From an uncultured Holophagaceae bacterium (GTDB lineage: Bacteria; Acidobacteriota; Holophagae; Holophagales; Holophagaceae): DNA of 20,354 nucleotides. The notes under the pieces are model-generated. The model worked only from the letters and a program-made list of their open reading frames with translations, was not told the DNA's origin and made no database searches. The first letter of the stretch is position 1, and each line of letters opens with the position of its first letter. The stretch is taken from positions 1-20,354 of the forward strand of contig CAITBU010000239.1 of the NCBI GenBank assembly GCA_903890595.1, in the 5' to 3' direction. The position numbers and the translations under genes are program-made. Shown piece after piece: positions 14,249 through 20,354 of this stretch.

Positions 14249-14736
14249 TGGATGCCGGTGGCGCCAGAGGTAAACAGAAATCAGATATCAATGTCACCCC
14301 GCTGATCGACATCGTGTTGGTGCTCCTCATCGTCTTCATCGTGATGGTGCCGGGTCTCAGCAAGGCCATGAAGGTCGTGGTGCCCCAGGTCGTTCAGACC
14401 GCCACGCCGCCCAAGCCCGATCCCAACAACATCCTGATCCAGCTGGACCAGGACGGCTCCATGACCCTGCAGCAGGACAAGATCGACGCTCAGGGGCTCA
14501 AGGACCGGTTATCCGATGCCGTACTGCTGCAGCCCCTCAACTACCGGAAGGTCTTCCTGAAGGTCGACGAGGACGTGAAGTTCCAGGCCATGGTGGATGT
14601 GCTTGATGCCATCCGCTTCGCCTCAGACTCTGCGAAGAAGAAGTCACTGGAGCAGCTCGACAAGTTCCAGGGCCAGGACGGCGGTGATGTGAAGGTGGCC
14701 GTTTCCCTCAAGAAGCGACCCGCTCCCGTCAGCTGA
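14248..14736 (+). CDS. exbD: ExbD/TolR biopolymer transport protein, second copy
   Basis: This 162-residue protein shares the N-terminal pattern of its neighbour (MDAGGARGKQKSDINVTPLID) including D21 in the single membrane helix, but diverges in the periplasmic domain. That domain here begins with a proline-rich segment, TPPKPDPNN. The tandem pair probably arose by duplication, and both may enter one complex or form alternative motors. AAGGAAGGGG stands just upstream of the ATG, so it has its own ribosome binding site besides the one-base overlap with the preceding stop. It is the last gene of the operon; the terminator follows about 25 nt later. Confidence 0.93.
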   Translation: MDAGGARGKQKSDINVTPLIDIVLVLLIVFIVMVPGLSKAMKVVVPQVVQTATPPKPDPNNILIQLDQDGSMTLQQDKIDAQGLKDRLSDAVLLQPLNYRKVFLKVDEDVKFQAMVDVLDAIRFASDSAKKKSLEQLDKFQGQDGGDVKVAVSLKKRPAPVS

Positions 14737-14762
14737 TCCACAGCCGACAGAAATTTCTTCAT

Positions 14763-14800
14763 AAAAAAGTCAGGACCCCCAGCGGGGTCCTGACTTTTTT
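14763..14800 (+). terminator. Strong intrinsic terminator of the tonB-exbBD operon
   Basis: AAAAAAGTCAGGACCCC (14763-14779) pairs perfectly with the complement at 14784-14800 around a CAGC loop, giving a 17-bp stem flanked by A and T tracts. It is symmetric and would work in both directions. Confidence 0.95.
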
Positions 14801-15106
14801 ATGTCTAAAAGACTGCGGAGATGGGTGTCCAGAGACCCTTCGCCAAGTGTCCTGTCCGAAAAACTTTAGTGACAAAAAATTGGACAAACCTTGGCAGAAT
14901 TCGATGCCCACGGACAGGGTTTTCTCGGCAATTTGTGCTCGAGGGACCTAAGGCATCAAGCGTATTTTCACGGCCGATTATTCCTCTTCAAATGGCGTTG
15001 AAGGCTTCCAGCCTTTGGACTTCAGGATGAGCTGCTCGATCCCAAAGTCCCCATGCGGGCCCGGTCCCAAAGCTTCATTCCGGTGCCCCTCGCCACGGAG
15101 GATTAC
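14801..15106 (+). promoter_or_regulatory. Upstream region of the protease gene with nested TGTCC repeats
   Basis: This 306-bp stretch contains no supported gene. CCTGTCCG at 14851-14858 is repeated inverted as CGGACAGG at 14911-14918, and a TGTCC/GGACA pair (14853-14857, 14882-14886) is nested within it. The DNA between is unusually A-rich. The arrangement could be an operator, a mRNA structure or the remnant of an insertion-sequence end. I cannot place a confident promoter; GGAGG at 15097-15101 is the ribosome binding site for the ATG at 15107. Confidence 0.35.
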
Positions 15107-17728
15107 ATGTCTCAGGCCCAGCATCAGTCCCGGACCCACGCCACCCCGCAGGTGGCCCTCTGCACCCTCTTTGCCCTCTCCCTTGTCGCCGCCCCCGCCG
15201 CCGCCCGCCCCCCCCAGGAAGGTCAGCGCATTGCCGCCGCCGCCGAGCGCCTCGCCGCCAACCGCACCCAGCTGGGACTGGACCAGGACCACAGTTTCCA
15301 ACTGCGCGACGCCCACTCTGATCCCCTGGGCCAGACCCACGGCCGCTTCGTCCAGCGCTACAAGGGCGTCCGGGTGTGGGGCGGCGACGCCATCACCCAC
15401 ATGGACAGCGAGGGTAGCGAGCTGCCGCTCACCGATGCCCTGCACCGGAACATCCAGCTGAACGTGACCCCTGCCATGGCCGAGGGTGAGGCCCTGGCCG
15501 TGGTGCAGCAGGACCTGGCCGCCCAGGGCCCCTTTGCCCTGGCACCCACCGCCGAGCTGGTGGTCTACCCCCAGACCACCCCCGTGCTTCGCCACTCCCT
15601 CCGGGCCTCCCTCGATGACGCCTTCGACGCCACCGCCCTGACCCGCGAGCTGGTGCGCCACACGCTGGCCTACCACATCCACACCGAGCTGGAGAACGAC
15701 CTGGATGGCATCCGCCACACCGACTACCTCGTGGATGCCCACACCGGCGCCATCCTGAGCAAGTGGGACACGCTGCACACCACTGCCACCACCGCCACGG
15801 GCAAGAGCCAGTACTCGGGCGTGGTCACCCTCAACACCAACAGCACCGCCGCCGGCTTTGAGCTGCGGGACCTGACCCGGGGCAACGGCGGCAACTACGT
15901 CACCAACATGAACCATGCTGCGACCAGTGTCGCCAGCGCGGGCACGGTCTACACCAGCACAGCCGCGACCTGGGGCGATGGCCTCAACTATGTCGAGACT
16001 GCCTCCACCACCACCGCCAATGGCCAGACCGCTGCCGTGGACGCCATGTACGGCATGGCCAAGTCCTGGGACTTCTTCAAGCTGGTCTTTGGCCGCAACG
16101 GCATCGACGGCACCGGGAAGGCCACCTACAGCCGGGTGCACATCGGCAGTGGCTACGACAACGCCTTCTGGTCCGACAGCTGCTTCTGCATGACCTACGG
16201 CGATGGCTCGGGCTTCAACACCCTCACCGCCCTGGATGTGGCTGGCCACGAGCTGAGCCATGGCGTCTGCTCCCGCACCGCCAACCTCACCTACGCTGGC
16301 GAGTCTGGCGGCCTCAACGAAGCCAACTCCGACATCTTCGGCACCCTCATCGAGTTCTACGCCCGGGGCGGCTCCGGCGCCACCATCGGCAACACCGGTG
16401 GCAACTGGACCATCGGCGAGCAGCTCTCCAGCACCCCCCTGCGCTACCTGTACAAGCCCAGCCTCGACGGTCGCAGCCCGGATGCCTGGTCCGCCAGCCT
16501 CGGCACGCTGGATGTGCACTACTCCAGCGGCCCCATGAACCGCGCCTTCTACTTCCTGAGCCAGGGCGCCACCACCACCGGTGCCACCAGCAGCAGCTAC
16601 CTGCCCACGGGCATGGCTGGCCTCGGCAACGACAAGGCCGCCGCCATCTGGTTCCGCGCCCTCACCACCTACCTCACCTCCTGCTCCAACTACGCCTCGG
16701 CCCGCACGGCGGCCATCGCTGCCGCCAAGGACCTCTACAAGGCCGGGAGCCTCGAAGAGCAGGCCGTGTGGAATGCCTTCCACGGCATCAATGTCGGCGC
16801 TTCCTGGGTCGTCCCTGATGCCATCGCTCCCGTGGCCACCGCCGCCGTGACCGGGACCATGGGCACCATCAGCCTCGCCGCCACCGCCACCGACAACATC
16901 GCGGTCACCCGGGTCGACTTCTACGTGGACGGCAGCCTCAAAGGCAGCGCCACCGGCACCCCCTACACCCTGAGCCTGGACTCCAAGACCCTCAGCAACG
17001 CCGCCCACAGCTTGGTGGTGAAGGCCTACGACGCCGCCGGCAACAGCGGCACCTCCGCTGCCAAGGGCTTCACGATCAGCAATCCAGTTCCCGATACCAC
17101 CGCCCCCAAGGCCTCTGCCTGCGTGACCGGCACGGCGGCTACCCTCACCCTCACCGCCACCGCCACCGACAATGTCGCTGTCACCCGGGTCGAGTACTAC
17201 GTCGATGGCAGCCTCAAGGGCACCACCACTGCCGCCCCCCACGCCCTGGCCCTGGACTCCAAGACCCTCAGCAACGCCACTCACAGCCTGGTGGTGAAGG
17301 CCTACGACGCCGCCGGCAACAGCGGCACCTCCGCCACCGTCGCCTTCACCGTCTACAACGCGAATGTGGTGAGCATCCTCAACGAGGTCGAGAGCAACAA
17401 CACCACCGGCACCGCCAACACCGTGGCCGATACCATCACGAAGATCTCCGGCAGAATCAGCAGCGCCTCCGACCAGGACTTCTTCAAGATCACCGTGGGC
17501 GCCGGCCGCACCCTGACCGTGGCCATGACCGGCCCCGCCAAGGACTACGACCTTTACCTGCTCAGCAGCACCGGCTCCACCCTGAAGTACAGCAGCTCCT
17601 TCGGCTGCACCGAGACCGTCACCTATACCAACACCGCCAGCAGCAGCGCCGTCTTCTACATCAAGGTCCTCGGCTACAGCCGGGCCTTCGACGCCAACAA
17701 CGCCTACACCCTGACCGTCACCCGCTAG
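15107..17728 (+). CDS. Secreted M4 (thermolysin-family) metalloprotease with Ig-like and PPC domains
   Basis: This 873-residue preproprotein starts with a signal peptide (hydrophobic core about 16-28, cleavage near AAPAAA|RP) and a fungalysin/thermolysin propeptide (about 35-230). The peptidase domain has HELSH at 381-385 and the third zinc ligand E405 in GGLNEANSD, with the exact spacing of thermolysin H142, H146 and E166. H471 in LDVHYSSGPMNRAF matches the catalytic His231. Two Ig-like repeats of 89 residues follow (571-659 and 663-751), then a bacterial pre-peptidase C-terminal (PPC) domain (about 760-870). It should be exported by Sec and self-processed. The start at 15107 has GGAGG upstream; an earlier ATG at 15053 would bury the signal peptide. 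Confidence 0.94.
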   Translation: MSQAQHQSRTHATPQVALCTLFALSLVAAPAAARPPQEGQRIAAAAERLAANRTQLGLDQDHSFQLRDAHSDPLGQTHGRFVQRYKGVRVWGGDAITHMDSEGSELPLTDALHRNIQLNVTPAMAEGEALAVVQQDLAAQGPFALAPTAELVVYPQTTPVLRHSLRASLDDAFDATALTRELVRHTLAYHIHTELENDLDGIRHTDYLVDAHTGAILSKWDTLHTTATTATGKSQYSGVVTLNTNSTAAGFELRDLTRGNGGNYVTNMNHAATSVASAGTVYTSTAATWGDGLNYVETASTTTANGQTAAVDAMYGMAKSWDFFKLVFGRNGIDGTGKATYSRVHIGSGYDNAFWSDSCFCMTYGDGSGFNTLTALDVAGHELSHGVCSRTANLTYAGESGGLNEANSDIFGTLIEFYARGGSGATIGNTGGNWTIGEQLSSTPLRYLYKPSLDGRSPDAWSASLGTLDVHYSSGPMNRAFYFLSQGATTTGATSSSYLPTGMAGLGNDKAAAIWFRALTTYLTSCSNYASARTAAIAAAKDLYKAGSLEEQAVWNAFHGINVGASWVVPDAIAPVATAAVTGTMGTISLAATATDNIAVTRVDFYVDGSLKGSATGTPYTLSLDSKTLSNAAHSLVVKAYDAAGNSGTSAAKGFTISNPVPDTTAPKASACVTGTAATLTLTATATDNVAVTRVEYYVDGSLKGTTTAAPHALALDSKTLSNATHSLVVKAYDAAGNSGTSATVAFTVYNANVVSILNEVESNNTTGTANTVADTITKISGRISSASDQDFFKITVGAGRTLTVAMTGPAKDYDLYLLSSTGSTLKYSSSFGCTETVTYTNTASSSAVFYIKVLGYSRAFDANNAYTLTVTR
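16817..17359 (+). repeat. Tandem pair of 267-bp repeats encoding Ig-like domains
   Basis: The segments 16817-17083 and 17093-17359 encode two 89-residue domains that align without gaps and share YVDGSLKG, LDSKTLSN and HSLVVKAYDAAGNSGTSA. Long stretches are also near-identical as DNA (for example the region encoding VVKAYDAAGNSGTS). This points to a recent duplication or gene conversion inside the protease gene. Confidence 0.88.
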
Positions 17729-17744
17729 CTGGTCGCGCCATTCC

Positions 17745-17772
17745 AGAAGGGCCCTGCGGGGCCCTTCTTTTT
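17745..17772 (+). terminator. Intrinsic terminator of the M4 protease gene
   Basis: AGAAGGGCCC (17745-17754) and GGGCCCTTCT (17759-17768) form a 10-bp stem with a TGCG loop, followed by TTTT. It starts 17 nt after the stop codon. Confidence 0.9.
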
Positions 17773-17839
17773 GCCAGCTTCCCGGACATTCAAGAAGCAC
17801 CACTAAGACCCCATGCCGGCGTGTCGGCGCCAGGGTTGA

Positions 17840-17903
17840 GATGAAAAGGCCACCGCCAAGACGCCAAGGACGCCAAGAGCGGTGATCAGTTCCGTTCTGG
17901 CGT
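17840..17903. repeat. Short form of the CCAAG repeat module
   Basis: GATGAAAAGGCCACCGCCAAG begins a three-unit array (17855-17877) that runs directly into GGTGATCAGTTCCGTTC. The left part matches 90-130 and the right part matches 340-356. In the 1-379 module these two parts are about 210 bp apart, so this locus has the two ends but no middle. It lies between the protease terminator and the 3' end of the exporter gene. Confidence 0.7.
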
Positions 17904-17944
17904 GTCGAATTTTCAGGGGAGGCCTGCTTGTGGGCAGGAACGCC

Positions 17945-18823
17945 TCAGCGCCGGTGCCCCATGGCCGTGGCGTAGACCACTCCGGCCACGGTCACCAGCA
18001 CCCCCGCCAGCCCGGCAGCGGTGGCCCGCTCGCCCAGCAGGGGTACCGCCAGCAGGTACTGGACGATGGGGAGCAGCTGCAGCCAGGCGGCGGCCTCGGG
18101 GATGGAGAGGGCACCGTAGGCCTGAGCCATGAGGATCTGCCCCCCAAAGGCCAGCAAGCTCATGAGGATGGCCAGGGCCCAGGGCAGCAGGCCGCCGGGC
18201 CAGGCAGACAGGGCGAAGGGCAGGACCACCGGCAGGCCCGCCAGACAGAAAAAGAAGAATATCGTGGCGGCGTTGTCCGTGTGGCGCACTGCCCGGATGG
18301 CGTTGGCGCTGGTGGCAGCGAACAGCGCAGCTCCCAGGGCGGCCCACTGGCCCGGCCCGAAGCCGAAGCCGGCATGGCCCTGCCCCAGCACCAGGCCCAC
18401 CCCCAGGGAGGCCGCCAGGATGGCCAGCCAGAGGTGGATGGTGGGGCGCTCCTTGAAGAAGAACAGCGACATCACCGTGGCGAGCACCGGAAACATGTTG
18501 TAGAGGATGCCGGCCTCCCCGGCGGGAATCCGAGCCAGGGCGTAGAAGTACAGCACCACCACGGCGCCGCCAGACAGACCGCGCGCCACCAGCAGCCGGT
18601 GGTTGGTGGGGCGGTAGAGCCCGGGAATGGCCGCAAAGGCCCCCAGGCTGACCGCAGCACCCACGGTGAAGCGAAGCACCGCCAGGTGGCCCGGCGTGAA
18701 GCCCATGGCCGGTTGCGTGAGCTTACGGGCCAGGATGGCCATGAGCCCAAAACAGAACGCCGACCCCACCAGCATCAGGCGAGCCGCCAAGCGGCTGCGG
18801 GAGTGGGCGGAAGCAAGGGGCAT
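17945..18823 (-). CDS. EamA/DMT-family membrane transporter
   Basis: This 292-residue protein has about ten hydrophobic segments and two EamA repeats (roughly 14-145 and 158-286), the architecture of drug/metabolite transporters. Typical features are the small-residue-rich helix MLVGSAFCFGLMAILARKL near the N-terminus and LFFFKERPTIHLWLA at the end of the first repeat, with LGERATAAGLAGVLVTVAG at the matching place in the second. Members export amino acids, nucleotides-related compounds or metabolites; the substrate cannot be predicted here. The ATG at 18823 has AGGA upstream. It is transcribed alone, with non-coding DNA on both sides. Confidence 0.88.
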   Translation of the reverse strand: MPLASAHSRSRLAARLMLVGSAFCFGLMAILARKLTQPAMGFTPGHLAVLRFTVGAAVSLGAFAAIPGLYRPTNHRLLVARGLSGGAVVVLYFYALARIPAGEAGILYNMFPVLATVMSLFFFKERPTIHLWLAILAASLGVGLVLGQGHAGFGFGPGQWAALGAALFAATSANAIRAVRHTDNAATIFFFFCLAGLPVVLPFALSAWPGGLLPWALAILMSLLAFGGQILMAQAYGALSIPEAAAWLQLLPIVQYLLAVPLLGERATAAGLAGVLVTVAGVVYATAMGHRR

Positions 18824-18950
18824 CCCCGCATCCTAGGGCGGAGCCAGAAGAGGACAAAGGAAAAGCTGCAGAAGACCGAGGCAGGCAGAAGGATGGATGG
18901 CAAAGAGATACAACAGAAACGGAGCACCACAATATTTCAATTTGTCTCGC

Positions 18951-18969
18951 GTATCGGCGCAGCCGATAC
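18951..18969. repeat. Perfect 8-bp hairpin with GCA loop in intergenic DNA
   Basis: GTATCGGC (18951-18958) and GCCGATAC (18962-18969) pair around GCA. It lies in the 270-bp gap 18824-19093 between the exporter start and the 3' end of the kinase gene, a gap in which I found no gene and no clear terminator for the kinase. No T-run follows on either strand. Confidence 0.55.
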
Positions 18970-19093
18970 CGAGAAGACACGAACCGGAATCCGTGAGGTC
19001 AGGACTCCGGATCTAGGCTCAAGACACGCCATGTCATCAGTAATAATCTCCAGGCTCGGCCACCAGGATTCACAGCACCTGTGAAAACGCCAT

Positions 19094-20354
19094 TCACCCC
19101 AGGCCAAGGCTTTTGATGGAATTTCGGAGCGTACCCTGGCCGAAGGGTTTGGCGAGCAGGGTAACCCCAGGATGAGCCGAGGCCAGGGTCAGCGCGGTCT
19201 GGTCGATTCGACCCGTGGCGAGCAGGACGGGCACCTTTGGGCGCAAGGCACGCAGGTGCGGCAGGGTGCCAGCCCCCCCCAGCCCGGGCATGTTCATGTC
19301 CAGGATGATCAGGTCCACCAGGAGTCCCGCCTCCAGCTTCGCCAGGGCCTCCTCGCCGCTGGATACCGTCATGACCCCGTGACCAAGGGCCTCCAGGACC
19401 ATCTGAATGGAGCTCTGGATCAGTTCGTCGTCGTCCACCAGCAGGACACTGAGGCTGGTCCCACTGGTTTCCAGCGGTGCGGGCGCAACCTCCTCCGGTA
19501 CGGTCTGCTTTGAGGCCCTCTCGCAGGCGAGGAAGCGCAGGAGCACCCGGGTTCCGTGGCCTGGCTCGCTGTCGAGCTGGATCTGGCCCCGGTGCGCCAG
19601 GACTGTGCTGTGGACGATCGAGAGTCCCAGGCCCGTTCCCTTGCCCTGCTCCTTGGTGGTGAAGAAGGGCTCCATGGCCTTCGCCAGGACCTCCGCAGGC
19701 ATGCCGCAGCCGGTGTCCTCCACCAAGAGCTCGATCCACTGCTCATCTGCGTTGCGGGTCCGGAACCTGAGCCTGCCCTTGTCGGGCATGGCATCCAGGG
19801 CGTTGAGGGCGAGGTTCAGCAGCAGGTGGGCCAGGGCGCTGGCATCCCCGCGCATGGGGTGCAGATCTGCGGCCAGGTCCATCTCGAGCCGGATCCGGGT
19901 CTCGGTGGTGCGCTCCAGGAGCATCACCTGGTCCTGAACCAGCGTGTTCAGGTCCACTTCCTTGTCTTCCGCCAGGCTCTGGCGGGCGAAGCCCAGCAGC
20001 CTCCGGATCATGCTCCCGCCTCGCTCACAGGCCCTGGTGATGAGCTCGAAGGCCCGGTAGGCGGAACTGCCGGGGTCCTGGATCTCCACATGGACCGAGG
20101 CCAGCCCGAGGATGGCCCCCAGTACATTGTTCATGTCGTGGGCCACGCCGCTGGCCAGGGCACCCAGGCCCTGCATCTTCTGGAGCTGGTTCAGCTGGGC
20201 CTCCTGGTGCTGACGCTCGGTGATGTCAGTGATAAAGCCGTGCCACAGCACGGACCCGTCCTCCTCTCGCTGAGGATGGGCATTCCCCGAGAGGGTCCGG
20301 ATGGTTCCGTCCTCGAAGCGGACCCGGTACTTGCAGGTCCATGGCTCAAGGGTC
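19094..20354 (-). CDS. PAS-histidine kinase-receiver hybrid sensor, 5' end outside window
   Basis: The reading frame runs off the window end, so the N-terminus is missing. The first visible part (about 45 residues) is the end of a PAS fold with PAC motif, YRVRFEDGT to FITDITERQ. A HisKA domain follows with H-box SGVAHDMNN, whose histidine codon is at 20138-20140, then an HATPase domain with N-box LLNLALNALD, G1 DTGCGMP and G2 GKGTGLGLSIVH. A receiver domain with VDDDE, phosphoacceptor Asp in LIILDMNMPG, LATGR and AKPF ends the protein. There is no output domain, so the signal should pass by phosphorelay to another protein. A GTG at 20251 is in frame but would split the PAS domain, so it is not the start. 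Confidence 0.93.
   Translation of the reverse strand, partial: TLEPWTCKYRVRFEDGTIRTLSGNAHPQREEDGSVLWHGFITDITERQHQEAQLNQLQKMQGLGALASGVAHDMNNVLGAILGLASVHVEIQDPGSSAYRAFELITRACERGGSMIRRLLGFARQSLAEDKEVDLNTLVQDQVMLLERTTETRIRLEMDLAADLHPMRGDASALAHLLLNLALNALDAMPDKGRLRFRTRNADEQWIELLVEDTGCGMPAEVLAKAMEPFFTTKEQGKGTGLGLSIVHSTVLAHRGQIQLDSEPGHGTRVLLRFLACERASKQTVPEEVAPAPLETSGTSLSVLLVDDDELIQSSIQMVLEALGHGVMTVSSGEEALAKLEAGLLVDLIILDMNMPGLGGAGTLPHLRALRPKVPVLLATGRIDQTALTLASAHPGVTLLAKPFGQGTLRNSIKSLGLG

Noticed and set aside
14978..17803. A 941-codon Gly/Ala/Val-rich open frame opposite the M4 protease
   Set aside because: Its repeats are only the reversed Ig-like repeats of the protease, and it runs through the protease terminator. 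The protease has catalytic residues at exact family spacing.
18999..19739. A separate minus-strand gene overlapping the kinase
   Set aside because: It is a shifted frame of the histidine kinase with Gly/Arg/Pro-rich composition; the kinase frame carries all the H, N, G and receiver motifs.

Overview
The window is GC-rich bacterial DNA from a Gram-negative, probably anaerobic or facultative organism. An acidobacterium of the Holophaga/Geothrix type is my best inference. The basis is a tungsten-type aldehyde oxidoreductase operon, a fused SecDF, a TonB with Gly-Val-Pro repeats next to ExbB and two ExbDs, and an ArnD-type lipid A enzyme. No rRNA or protein marker present fixes the taxonomy.

Layout. 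1-379 holds no gene but a structured repeat module. 380-4516 (minus strand) is a compact operon read aorA (four-cluster ferredoxin), aorB (tungstopterin aldehyde oxidoreductase), aorC (FAD/NAD reductase), aorD (MoaD-like protein ending in GG) and an unrecognised 95-residue protein ending in GGG. An AT-rich leader at 4517-4720 carries a possible Fur-like box. 4890-6374 (minus) encodes a POT-family transporter. 6518-7408 (plus) encodes ArnD from a TTG start. A bidirectional terminator separates it from tgt-yajC-secDF (minus, 7484-11855), a tRNA-modification and protein-export operon. Divergent from that is tonB-exbB-exbD-exbD (plus, 12116-14736), a complete energy-transducing complex for the outer membrane, closed by a strong terminator. 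15107-17728 (plus) is a secreted M4 metalloprotease with two Ig-like repeats and a PPC domain. 17945-18823 (minus) is a DMT-family exporter, and 19094-20354 (minus) is the 3' part of a PAS-histidine kinase-receiver hybrid cut by the window edge.

How the genes fit together. The aor operon looks like a full aldehyde:NAD+ oxidoreductase with its own ubiquitin-fold helper protein. The protease and the POT transporter could form a protein-degradation and peptide-uptake route, with SecDF-YajC serving the secretion step, although they are not one operon.

The least explained signal is in the non-coding DNA. Four intergenic spots carry short arrays of an (A/G)C(C/G)AAG-type hexamer at 8-9 bp spacing. 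Two of these spots are inverted pairs enclosing structured DNA, and one (17.84 kb) matches the two outer ends of the 1-379 module joined with the middle missing. This suggests a small mobile or palindromic repeat element with long and short forms.
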